61,791 nucleotides of DNA from Parabacteroides sp. An277. Its GTDB lineage: Bacteria; Bacteroidota; Bacteroidia; Bacteroidales; Tannerellaceae. The stretch is taken from contig NZ_NFJB01000023.1 in the NCBI RefSeq assembly GCF_002159645.1, forward strand, positions 1 through 61,791, read 5' to 3'. Numbering within the stretch: position 1 is the stretch's first letter; every line of letters begins with the position of its first letter. A program made the translations under genes and the position numbers. Of the stretch, positions 28,407 to 36,185 are shown in pieces. The notes below the pieces were generated by a model that was not told the origin of the DNA, made no database searches, and saw only the letters and a program-made list of their open reading frames with translations.

Positions 28407-28414
28407 TACCTTTG
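28407..28414 (+). promoter_or_regulatory. -7 box of fabD
   Basis: TACCTTTG is a full TAnnTTTG match, 40 bp ahead of the fabD ATG. Confidence 0.65.
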
Positions 28415-28454
28415 CACCGTATTAAAAAAGTAAAATTAGAAAAACAATAGAACA

Positions 28455-29336
28455 ATGAAAGCGTATGTATTCCCCGGCCAAGGGGCGCAATTTGTCGGTA
28501 TGGGCAAGGACTTATACGACAATAATGCTCTTGCAAAAGAGATGTTTGAGAAAGCAAATGACATTTTAGGTTTCCGCATTACCGACCTGATGTTTGCCGG
28601 TACGGACGAAGATTTGAAGCAAACAAAGGTAACACAACCGGCCATCTTCCTCCATTCGGTCATCTTGGCCAAGACGTTGGGTGATGAATTTCAACCGGAT
28701 ATGACAGCAGGACACTCGTTGGGTGAATTTTCAGCCCTCGTAGCCGCTGGCGCCCTTTCGTTTGAAGACGGTTTGGTACTCGTATCAAAGCGTGCTATGG
28801 CGATGCAAAAGGCTTGCGAACTGAATCCTTCGACGATGGCCGCCGTATTGGCTTTACCGAACGAAAAGGTAGAAGAGATTTGTGCTACCATAAAGGATGA
28901 AATCGTGGTATGCGCGAACTATAATTGCCCGGGGCAAGTAGTTATCTCAGGTACTATCCCAGGTATCGACGAAGCTTGCGAGAAGATGCTAGCCGCAGGT
29001 GCTAAACGTGCTTTAAAACTAAAAGTTGGTGGAGCATTCCATTCTCCGCTCATGGAACCGGCTCGTGCTGAATTGGCTGCAGCTATCGAAGGTACGACAT
29101 TCAGCAAGCCTATTTGCCCGATTTACCAAAACGTAAGTACCGTAGCTGAAACATGCCCCGATACCATTAAAAAGAACTTGATTGCCCAATTGACCGCACC
29201 GGTACGCTGGACGCAATCCGTACAAAATATGATTGCCGACGGAGCAAACCACTTTATCGAACTCGGTCCGGGTGCTGTGCTTCAAGGATTAATTAAAAAG
29301 ATTAACAAAGAAGTAACCACCGAAGGAAAGCAATAA
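28455..29336 (+). CDS. fabD: Malonyl-CoA:ACP transacylase
   Basis: A 293-residue cytoplasmic enzyme that moves malonyl groups from CoA to acyl carrier protein at the start of fatty acid synthesis. The nucleophile is S88 in GHSLGEFSA and the catalytic histidine H196 in GGAFHSPLM. It opens with the family motif AYVFPGQGAQFVGMG. It is not next to other fab genes; it is followed by array G and then recR. Confidence 0.97.
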   Translation: MKAYVFPGQGAQFVGMGKDLYDNNALAKEMFEKANDILGFRITDLMFAGTDEDLKQTKVTQPAIFLHSVILAKTLGDEFQPDMTAGHSLGEFSALVAAGALSFEDGLVLVSKRAMAMQKACELNPSTMAAVLALPNEKVEEICATIKDEIVVCANYNCPGQVVISGTIPGIDEACEKMLAAGAKRALKLKVGGAFHSPLMEPARAELAAAIEGTTFSKPICPIYQNVSTVAETCPDTIKKNLIAQLTAPVRWTQSVQNMIADGANHFIELGPGAVLQGLIKKINKEVTTEGKQ

Positions 29337-29347
29337 ATTTCCTATTG

Positions 29348-29443
29348 ATAGTTATCTTTGTCGAAAAACATAACTATGTCTTGCTCAGAATATAACTATC
29401 TTCTAGAAGAAATATAGTTATATTTTTCCGCAAAGATAACTTC
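29348..29443. repeat. Phased array G (22 bp x 5) between fabD and recR
   Basis: The 8-mer ATAGTTAT or its complement ATAACTAT starts at 29348, 29370, 29392, 29414 and (partly) 29436, exactly every 22 bp, in orientations forward, reverse, reverse, forward, reverse. The pairs form inverted repeats, for example around TTCTAGAA near 29404. The outer copies extend into GTTATCTTTG (29351-29360) and CAAAGATAAC (29431-29440), so each end carries a -7-like TATCTTTG, in opposite directions. Confidence 0.88.
29353..29360 (+). promoter_or_regulatory. Possible -7 box for recR within array G
   Basis: TATCTTTG matches TAnnTTTG but lies 110 bp before recR, inside the repeat array, and an inverted twin at 29431-29438 points the other way. 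Whether it is a working promoter is unclear. Confidence 0.4.
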
Positions 29444-29470
29444 ATTATAAAAACGAATGAAGAGCTATAG

Positions 29471-30088
29471 ATGAAATACCCATCCGCATTATTAGAAAAT
29501 GCAGTGAATGAACTGGCTACACTTCCAGGTGTAGGCCGAAAGACAGCACTGCGTTTGGCATTATACATGCTTCGACGCGACCCATCCTATACGGAGAACT
29601 TCGCCCGTGCCTTGGTCGAACTTCGCCAAGAGGTGAAGTATTGCCGCATTTGCCATAATATATGCGATGAGGATATGTGTTCGATTTGTGCCAATCCCAA
29701 CCGAGACCATTCCTTAGTGTGCGTGGTAGAAAACATCAAAGAGGTAATGGCCATCGAAAACACAGGGCAATTCAAAGGCGTTTACCATGTGCTGGGTGGA
29801 ATTATTTCACCCATGGACGGCATCGGACCGAATGACCTGGAGATTGATAGTTTAGTAGAACGCGTGGCAAGCGGAGAAATAAAAGAGGTTATCCTCGCGC
29901 TAAGTACCACGATGGAAGGCGATACGACCAACTTCTTTATTTACCGTAAGCTTTCTCCCTATTCCATCCAAATAAGCGTCATCGCCCGGGGTGTATCGAT
30001 TGGCGATGAGATTGAATATGCAGATGAAGTAACGCTGGGACGCTCCATCCTGAACCGTACCAGTTTCAACGATTCCATTAAGTTATAA
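29471..30088 (+). CDS. recR: Recombination mediator RecR
   Basis: A 205-residue cytoplasmic protein that, with RecO, loads RecA on gapped DNA. A helix-hairpin-helix (about 14-30, [19 protein letters not shown]), a four-cysteine zinc site ([16 protein letters not shown], about 58-73) and a Toprim domain ([26 protein letters not shown]) appear in the expected order, ending near [19 protein letters not shown]. It is 3 bp from the glycosyltransferase gene, so the two are probably co-transcribed. Confidence 0.97.
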   Translation: MKYPSALLENAVNELATLPGVGRKTALRLALYMLRRDPSYTENFARALVELRQEVKYCRICHNICDEDMCSICANPNRDHSLVCVVENIKEVMAIENTGQFKGVYHVLGGIISPMDGIGPNDLEIDSLVERVASGEIKEVILALSTTMEGDTTNFFIYRKLSPYSIQISVIARGVSIGDEIEYADEVTLGRSILNRTSFNDSIKL

Positions 30089-30091
30089 AAC

Positions 30092-31267
30092 ATGCCTTAC
30101 GACACGCAATTATCCATCGTCATTGTCAATTACAATACAAAACATTTCTTGGAACAATGTCTTTATTCCATACATGCAGCTACGCAAGGTTTGGAAACGG
30201 ATATCTACGTGGTAGATAACTGTTCGACTGATGGTTCCATAGCTTACCTTCGTCCGCTATTTCCAGAAGTTACCTTCATAGAAAACGAAAAGAACGTAGG
30301 GTTCGCCAAAGCGAACAACCAAGCATTCCGTATCTGCCGAGGCGAATATGTCTTGATGCTAAATCCAGATACAGTTGTGGGTGAAGAATCGCTCCGCTCG
30401 CTTTGTTGCTTTATGGACGAGCATCCGGAAGCAGGTGCTTTAGGATTGAAAATGCTCAACGGAAATGGCGTATTCCTGGCGGAAAGCAAACGCTCTTTTC
30501 CTACTCCTTGGGTGTCGTTTTGCAAGTTATTCGGATTATCCAAATTATTTCCTCACTCACCACGCTTCGCCAGCTACTCGCTATCTTACTTATCGGCAGA
30601 TGAACAGCATGAAGTAGATATTCTTTGTGGTGCATTCATGTTGATGAGGCACGAGGCGTTGAATAAAATCGGCTTTTTGGACGAAGCCTTTTTCATGTAC
30701 GGAGAAGACATTGACCTTTCCTATCGCTTCATCCAAGCCGGCTACAAGAATTACTACATACCCGAACGGATGCTCCATTATAAAGGAGAAAGCACGCAGA
30801 AAGTCTCATATAGCTTCCTTCGCCGATTCTATGGAGCGATGCTTATTTTTTATCGGAAATACTACATACAATCGTCCGTTTGGATGAATTTAGCCGTTCG
30901 GACAGCTATTCTCTTTCAAGCATTGACGGCTCCTTTGGTTCACATCTTCAAACAACAAACCAACGGAAAGAAGATGCGCCGAGTATTGGTGGTAGGACGA
31001 AATGCATCGTTCAATGACGTACGGAAATACCTTGCTACTTCATTCCGAAGGTGCGAATACATTAATCTTTGGAACCTTGACGAAGAGCGCATAGCTTCTG
31101 CCGTATGTCGCAAAAACCAAATGAAACGTTTCACGGATATTGTTTTCGTATATCCCGACGCACGATTCGAACAAATGTTTCTATTGATGGACCTTATGCC
31201 AAACAAGCAACTGGTTTATCATATTTATCATCGCATTCCTCACTTTTTAATATCTCCCGGAAAATAA
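30092..31267 (+). CDS. Family 2 glycosyltransferase with C-terminal extension
   Basis: A 391-residue protein. The N-terminal 270 residues are a GT2 (rhamnosyltransferase-like) domain: VDNCSTDGS nucleotide-binding loop, LNPDTVV metal site and the acceptor motif FFMYGEDIDLSYR. Residues about 290-391 form an extra domain (RRVLVVGRNASFNDVRKYL...) that looks like a separate alpha/beta module of unknown role. A hydrophobic stretch around 260-285 may tie it to the membrane. It probably adds a sugar to a surface polymer. Shares a unit with recR and the GNAT gene. Confidence 0.88.
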   Translation: MPYDTQLSIVIVNYNTKHFLEQCLYSIHAATQGLETDIYVVDNCSTDGSIAYLRPLFPEVTFIENEKNVGFAKANNQAFRICRGEYVLMLNPDTVVGEESLRSLCCFMDEHPEAGALGLKMLNGNGVFLAESKRSFPTPWVSFCKLFGLSKLFPHSPRFASYSLSYLSADEQHEVDILCGAFMLMRHEALNKIGFLDEAFFMYGEDIDLSYRFIQAGYKNYYIPERMLHYKGESTQKVSYSFLRRFYGAMLIFYRKYYIQSSVWMNLAVRTAILFQALTAPLVHIFKQQTNGKKMRRVLVVGRNASFNDVRKYLATSFRRCEYINLWNLDEERIASAVCRKNQMKRFTDIVFVYPDARFEQMFLLMDLMPNKQLVYHIYHRIPHFLISPGK

Positions 31268-31268
31268 A

Positions 31269-31805
31269 ATGACACTTCTTTGTAACGACAAATTACGTCT
31301 TCGTCCACTCGAACCAGAAGATTTAGACACGCTTTATAAATGGGAAAATAATCCAGATCTTTGGATCCAAGGCAACACACTTGCGCCTTATTCCCGATTT
31401 GCGCTCCGTGAATACATTGCCCATGCGCATCACGATATTTACGAGTTGCGCCAACTTCGTCTTCTGATTGAACAAATTGATGACAAAGTGGTAGTAGGAA
31501 TTGCAGATCTATTCGATTTCGAACCACATAACCGCCGTGCAGCCCTAGGTCTCTACATAGACACTCCGTACCAACATGCAGGCATAGGGCGGATGGCACT
31601 TCAACTGATGGTAAATTATGCGTTTTCGTTCTTACAACTTCATCAAGTTTATGTGCATATTCAAACAACTAATATACCATGCCTTACGCTCTTTCGTAAG
31701 TTTGGGTTCTCGTCAGTAGGCATTCTTCGGGAATGGGCACAGACTCCCGATGGATTTAAAGATGTAGAAATCTTCCAGCTTCTTAATTCAGGTAAGGGTC
31801 TTTAG
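31269..31805 (+). CDS. GNAT acetyltransferase (SpeG/RimL-like)
   Basis: A 178-residue acetyl-CoA-dependent N-acetyltransferase. The pattern LRLRPLEPEDLDTLYKWENN and the acetyl-CoA loop YQHAGIGRMALQLMVNYAF, with the late LFRKFGFSSVGILREW, match the RimJ/RimL and SpeG branch. The substrate could be a polyamine, a protein N-terminus or a sugar amine. One base separates it from the glycosyltransferase gene. Its 3' end overlaps the convergent yqgE-like gene by 23 bp. Confidence 0.88.
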   Translation: MTLLCNDKLRLRPLEPEDLDTLYKWENNPDLWIQGNTLAPYSRFALREYIAHAHHDIYELRQLRLLIEQIDDKVVVGIADLFDFEPHNRRAALGLYIDTPYQHAGIGRMALQLMVNYAFSFLQLHQVYVHIQTTNIPCLTLFRKFGFSSVGILREWAQTPDGFKDVEIFQLLNSGKGL

Positions 31806-32379
31806 GGAATTGTATCCACTGACGATATTTCCCCCCTAAATTGACCACCGAATGTTTCCAATAAGCCTCGCCATTATCTCCAAGGACATGTTCATCATCA
31901 TCTAATCCGACGGCCCATGAGTTGGAAATGATTTCATTCTTCAGCTGTCCCTTCTCCCAACCGGAATAGCCCAAGAAAAATTTCACCCGGTCTGCAATTC
32001 GGCATCCACTTAAGATATATTCCTTCAACGCATCAAAATCTCCATCAAAATACAAGTTTGCATTTATTGCCACCGAATTAGGAATAACATCTCCCAACGC
32101 ATGCACAAAAAACAAACGATTGGAGGCAACAGGTCCGCCTAAATAAATAGGAATGTCCGGAAGATTTTGGAAATCCGGGAATACGGCATTGACCGTCAGC
32201 TCCGTCTTTTTGTTTAAGATGAAACCCATCGACCCCGTATCCCCGGAATGTTCTATTAACAATACAACCGCCCGCTGAAAGTAGGCATCGCGTAAGAAAG
32301 GCTCAGAAATCAACAACCGTCCGGGCTGTGGCAACACATCATTGTGCTGAATTTGGAAAATGTTTTTATAGATCGCCAT
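31783..32379 (-). CDS. YqgE/AlgH family protein
   Basis: A 198-residue cytoplasmic protein of the UPF0301 family. Motifs LLISEPFLRDAYFQRAVVLLIEHS, GFILNKKTELTV, IYLGGPVASNRLFFVHAL and FLGYSGWEKGQLKNEI are all canonical. The molecular function is unknown; AlgH was linked to alginate regulation in Pseudomonas. A strong Shine-Dalgarno site (AGGAGG on the minus strand, 32390-32385) lies 5 nt from the ATG, rare for this phylum. Confidence 0.94.
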   Translation of the reverse strand: MAIYKNIFQIQHNDVLPQPGRLLISEPFLRDAYFQRAVVLLIEHSGDTGSMGFILNKKTELTVNAVFPDFQNLPDIPIYLGGPVASNRLFFVHALGDVIPNSVAINANLYFDGDFDALKEYILSGCRIADRVKFFLGYSGWEKGQLKNEIISNSWAVGLDDDEHVLGDNGEAYWKHSVVNLGGKYRQWIQFPKDPYLN

Positions 32380-32384
32380 TTTAT

Positions 32385-32390
32385 CCTCCT
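32385..32390 (-). promoter_or_regulatory. Strong Shine-Dalgarno site of the yqgE-like gene
   Basis: CCTCCT on the plus strand gives AGGAGG on the minus strand, 5 nt before the ATG at 32379. Most genes here have only A/T-rich leaders, so this fixes the start and stands out. Confidence 0.75.
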
Positions 32391-32460
32391 TTGTTTTTGC
32401 TTCGAGCCTCTAAATTAGTGTTAATAAAACAGAACTGCAAATTTTTTCGCCTCTTTTTTC

Positions 32461-33774
32461 TCAAAGCGGGTGATTTTCTTCGAAGATGGCCAGACGACGG
32501 TCTAAAAGGTCATATTGATTGTCCTTAATAAACGACGTGCAAGCTCGAAGTCCTTCTTGTCGGCTTCCGGTTGTCGAAAGAGAGATAGCACTGATTCCGT
32601 AGTATATCAATTCCTGCATGAGCTGGCTTCCCGTCATTCCCGGATATCCGATGGTGAAATAGAAGCCATCCCCTATCGGCTCGTCGAGATCGTGGTCATA
32701 GACAATATAGAATCCGTGGCGAATGAATATCTCTTTCAAACGGTGTGCGCGCCGACCATATTCTTGCACTTCGGATACGAAATCGAACGTTCCATCGGCT
32801 GCGGCTTTAAACATGGCTGCCAGCGCGTATTGGGCGGAATGGCTCGTGCCCGACGAAAGAGCGTAGAGCACACGGTGGATGTAGACCGTTCCGAATGTCC
32901 CGCCTCCGTATCGCTCGGTCAGTCCCGGATAAGCACGGTGATACAGCTTGTCCGAAATGGCCGTAATGCCGATTCGTTGCCCGGCATAGCTGAACGCCTT
33001 CGATCCGGAAATCTGCAGGATGTAATTATCCGTATACCGCGCAATCGTCGGCTGGTAAGGCGGTTCGAAGGGTTTGCCCAATGCTTTGCGGAAATCCATC
33101 GCAAAATAAGCTAAATCTTCGATGACGATGACATCATACTTCCGCGCCATCTCGGCAATAATCTGGAGCTCTTCGTCCGTCAGGCAAATCCACGACGGGT
33201 TGTTGGGATTTGAATAGATGAGCGCCGCCACCTCGCCGCTTTCCAACAATTCCTCCAATTTGTCACGCAATTTCTCGCCTCTATAATCATACGCGTCGAA
33301 AGAGACGTATCGATAACCCATGACCGTGACTTGCTGTTTTTGTACCGGAAAACCGGGGTCGATGAAGAGAATCGTGTCGCGCCCTTCCGTGCATTGCCCA
33401 GCCGTCAGGAACGAAGCAAACGTTCCTTGCATCGAACCCGTCACCGGCACGCAACCTTCGGGCGCGATGTCTACATTAATAAAAGCCTTGATGAAACGCG
33501 ACGCCTGTTTCTTCAGTTCCGGTAGCCCGTTGATATTCGGATAAATGGAGGCAATACCGTTTCGAAGGGCGGCAATCTCAGCCTCAACGCCTACCTGCGC
33601 CGGCTGCAACCCCGGCACGCCCATTTCCATGTGTATGAACTCTGTCCCGGTTCGGTTTTCCAACTCAGACGAGATAGCGACCACTTCGCGAATCGTGGCC
33701 TTTCCAAAATCAGGCAAATGGTATTGCCCGATTACCTCTTGCGCGAGGGCATAATCTATCGGTGTTTCTTTCAT
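32461..33774 (-). CDS. Fold-type I PLP aminotransferase
   Basis: A 437-residue cytoplasmic aminotransferase of class I/II. The PLP lysine is K259 (SGSKAFSYAGQRIG), with N192 (YSNPNNPSW), D220 and Y223 (VIEDLAYFAMDF) in the cofactor pocket, and a C-terminal arginine-bearing segment (STTGSRQEGLRACTSF) that would hold the substrate carboxylate. The amino-acid substrate cannot be told from sequence. A -7 box is at 33802-33809, and a 40-bp repeat array lies beyond it in the divergent gap. Confidence 0.9.
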   Translation of the reverse strand: MKETPIDYALAQEVIGQYHLPDFGKATIREVVAISSELENRTGTEFIHMEMGVPGLQPAQVGVEAEIAALRNGIASIYPNINGLPELKKQASRFIKAFINVDIAPEGCVPVTGSMQGTFASFLTAGQCTEGRDTILFIDPGFPVQKQQVTVMGYRYVSFDAYDYRGEKLRDKLEELLESGEVAALIYSNPNNPSWICLTDEELQIIAEMARKYDVIVIEDLAYFAMDFRKALGKPFEPPYQPTIARYTDNYILQISGSKAFSYAGQRIGITAISDKLYHRAYPGLTERYGGGTFGTVYIHRVLYALSSGTSHSAQYALAAMFKAAADGTFDFVSEVQEYGRRAHRLKEIFIRHGFYIVYDHDLDEPIGDGFYFTIGYPGMTGSQLMQELIYYGISAISLSTTGSRQEGLRACTSFIKDNQYDLLDRRLAIFEENHPL

Positions 33775-33801
33775 TTTTCTTTTCTTTTTTATTCACGGAC
33801 A

Positions 33802-33809
33802 CAAAGGTA
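33802..33809 (-). promoter_or_regulatory. -7 box of the PLP aminotransferase gene
   Basis: CAAAGGTA on the plus strand reads TACCTTTG on the minus strand, 27 bp ahead of the ATG. Confidence 0.6.
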
Positions 33810-33860
33810 AGGATATCACACGCTTCCTGCCGTCTATTTAACATATATTTTATTTTGGGA

Positions 33861-34220
33861 AAGCTCCGCGCAGCCTGCAGCGAGCTTTCCCAACTTGGGA
33901 TTCCTCCGCGCAGCCTGCAGCAAGCTTTCCCAACTTGGGATTCCTCCGCGCAGCCTGCAGTGAGCTTTCCCTACTTGGGATTCCTCCGCGCAGCCTGCAG
34001 CAAGCTTTCCCAACTTGGGATTCCTCCGCGCAGCCTGCAGTGAGCTTTCCCTACTTGGGATTCCTTCGCGCAGCCTGCAGCAAGCTTTCCCAACTTGGGA
34101 TTCCTCCGCGCAGCCTGCAGCGAGCTTTCCCAACTTGGGATTCCTTTGCGCAGCCTGCAGTGAGCTTTCCCAACTTGGGATTCCTCTGCGCAGTCTGCAG
34201 CGAGCTTTCCCAGTTTGCGG
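33861..34220. repeat. Phased dyad array C (40 bp x 9)
   Basis: Nine head-to-tail 40-bp units begin at 33861, 33901 and so on every 40 bp to 34181, the last degenerate. Each unit carries the 13-bp palindrome TCCCAACTTGGGA (central C, at unit positions 28-40) and, exactly 20 bp away, the 9-bp dyad GCAGCCTGC. Dyads therefore recur every 20 bp. Variants (CAAC/CTAC, CA/TG/CG) show that units 2-3 are repeated as units 4-5, a mark of 80-bp slippage or unequal exchange. It lies between divergent genes and codes for nothing. Confidence 0.95.
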
Positions 34221-34229
34221 ATTTTTCCC

Positions 34230-34237
34230 TACTTTTG
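34230..34237 (+). promoter_or_regulatory. -7 box of the DUF6125-like gene
   Basis: TACTTTTG matches TAnnTTTG and begins 10 bp after array C, 33 bp ahead of the ATG at 34271. Confidence 0.6.
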
Positions 34238-34270
34238 CCCCCACAAAATAAAAAGAAAGGTTTTTGAAAC

Positions 34271-34798
34271 ATGGCAAAGAATGAAGCATTGCAGTCGCTT
34301 CCCAAAGAGCGGCTGATTGAATTGATTGAAGATTACGCGAAAAATTGGTTGGCAATGGATGGCGTCTGGTTCCAATCCATTGAGCGCACACGGGGCATGG
34401 ACGAAGCCATGTATCACGATGCGGAGGCTTGGCGTCGTTTTACGGTCATCGAGGCGAAACGCATCAAGGCGTTCCTGGGATTGGACGAGAAGCCGGGATT
34501 GGAAGGATTGGCCGCCGCGCTCCAACTCCGCTTTTATGCGAACCTGAACGAGGCGGATTTGCTTTGGAACGCAGACCGGACGGAACTGACCTACCGCACG
34601 CGGGAATGCCGAGTGCAACGGGCTCGTGAACGGAAAGGAATGCTCTTTCATCCCTGCAAGCCGGTCGGTGAAATCGAATATGCAGGATTTGCCCGTACCA
34701 TCGATGCACGCATCGCCACGGCCTGCGTCAGTTGCTTTCCCGACGTAACCGACCCAACGTGCTGCTGCGCATGGCGTTTCTGGTTAGATACGCTTTAA
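34271..34798 (+). CDS. DUF6125-like cytosolic protein
   Basis: A 175-residue soluble protein. The N-terminal helices (LIELIEDYAKNWLAMDGVWFQSIE) and a C-terminal cysteine cluster (CVSCFPDVTDPTCCCAWRFWL, about 153-173) resemble the DUF6125 family and the wider group of L-2-amino-thiazoline-carboxylate hydrolase-like proteins. The conserved cysteines might bind metal. Function unknown. Its 3' end overlaps the convergent MATE gene by 15 bp. Confidence 0.75.
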   Translation: MAKNEALQSLPKERLIELIEDYAKNWLAMDGVWFQSIERTRGMDEAMYHDAEAWRRFTVIEAKRIKAFLGLDEKPGLEGLAAALQLRFYANLNEADLLWNADRTELTYRTRECRVQRARERKGMLFHPCKPVGEIEYAGFARTIDARIATACVSCFPDVTDPTCCCAWRFWLDTL

Positions 34799-36118
34799 TT
34801 TCCACGTACCGCGTTTCAGGTAAAAATAGGTAAGGAGAATCATCACATCGTATACCAGCTCGGAAGTCCAACAAATGGCCACGTCAGCCTCGTGGAACCA
34901 GACTAACCAAAGGACGTAAGCCGTATAAACCGAGATGCTGACTATTTCGAAACGAAGAGCGACTTGGGTATTTCCCGTCCCGGATACGCTCATGAAGAAG
35001 ATGAATCCGGGCACGGCCAGCAGGTACGAAGAAAGCATCACCCAAAGCGAAGGTACCGACGCCGCAATCAGCTCGGCATTGTCCGTATAAATGCGAAGTA
35101 CGATTTCGGGGAAAAGAGCTATCAAGGCAGCCAAAGGTAACACGATAGTATAGCTAAGCCGAATCATCCTTCGACAAAGCGGCAAGACACGGTCGCTCTC
35201 GCCCATTCCAATCAGGTTGCTCACCAACGAACTGCTGGTCGACGCAAAGGCATGAACGAATATAAATAGAAAAGCAGAGATGCTACGTACCACGTTCGTA
35301 ATCGCCAACGGCCGCTCGCCATGATGCTCCATGGCAATGAAAAAGATAAACCAACTGCAGAACGACAATCCGTTTTGAATCATAATCCAAATAGACACAC
35401 TCAAGATGGGTTTCAACGTATGCCATTCGAACCGCCTGTCGCTGAAAAGCCGGTACTTGCGGTAATCGACCCGCTTCAAGGTATAAATGATGAAGAAAAG
35501 AAGCGATACCAATTCAGAAATCGAAGAGGCGATAGCAGCTCCCTTAATACCCAGTTCCGGGAAACCGCACTTACCAAATATCAGGAAGTAATTTAATACG
35601 ACATTGGTCCCTACCATCACAAGGGAATTGGCGGTGAGTATCTTCGTGTGGGTCGTCCCGACATAAAAAGCACGAAACATGGTTGAGATGAATGAGAAGA
35701 AGAATCCATATACGCGCCAGTCGATATAATCAATTGTCGCCTGAAAAACGGCATCCGACTCTATCAATCCTCGCAACAACTGAGGCGCATAAAGATGGGA
35801 GAGCGAAAAGAGAACACCTGCCAAAAGGAAAAGAAAAATACAGCCCTGCATGAAAATGGTACCAATACGGTCATACGTACCCTCTCCGTTTCGCCGTGCT
35901 ATCATCACCTGGGCACCGACACTAAAGCCGAATCCCAGCATGTAAAGTACTAGATAAAACACACCCGCCAACGCAGAAGCACCCAGCTCCACCTCTCCTA
36001 CTCGCCCCAGATAAGCCGTATCGGTAAGCGAAATCGCATGCTCCATCAAGAGACTCACCAACACCGGGAACGTAATCTTCCAAATATGCTTATTGCTAAA
36101 CTCCATAACCATTCTCAT
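34784..36118 (-). CDS. MATE family efflux transporter
   Basis: A 444-residue inner-membrane antiporter with 12 predicted helices. It opens FSNKHIWKITFPVLVSLLMEHAISLTDTAYLGRVGEVELGASALAG, the MATE N-lobe signature, with the second-lobe counterpart around 235-300. It probably exports cationic compounds in exchange for sodium ions or protons, substrate unknown. ATGs 6 bp apart (M1, M3) are both possible starts. About 67 bp separates it from the tamL stop on the same strand. Confidence 0.93.
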   Translation of the reverse strand: MRMVMEFSNKHIWKITFPVLVSLLMEHAISLTDTAYLGRVGEVELGASALAGVFYLVLYMLGFGFSVGAQVMIARRNGEGTYDRIGTIFMQGCIFLFLLAGVLFSLSHLYAPQLLRGLIESDAVFQATIDYIDWRVYGFFFSFISTMFRAFYVGTTHTKILTANSLVMVGTNVVLNYFLIFGKCGFPELGIKGAAIASSISELVSLLFFIIYTLKRVDYRKYRLFSDRRFEWHTLKPILSVSIWIMIQNGLSFCSWFIFFIAMEHHGERPLAITNVVRSISAFLFIFVHAFASTSSSLVSNLIGMGESDRVLPLCRRMIRLSYTIVLPLAALIALFPEIVLRIYTDNAELIAASVPSLWVMLSSYLLAVPGFIFFMSVSGTGNTQVALRFEIVSISVYTAYVLWLVWFHEADVAICWTSELVYDVMILLTYFYLKRGTWKLKRI

Positions 36119-36185
36119 TCATTTTCGGCCGCGAAGTTACAATATATATAATAGGTACGCAAGGGACGAATAGGATTTTCCTATA

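Noticed and set aside
33762-34391. Long repetitive frames on both strands (peptides rich in AACSELSQLGIPPRSLQ-like text)
   Set aside because: Translation of the 40-bp array C; since 40 is not a multiple of three the peptide cycles through all frames, typical of non-coding repeats.
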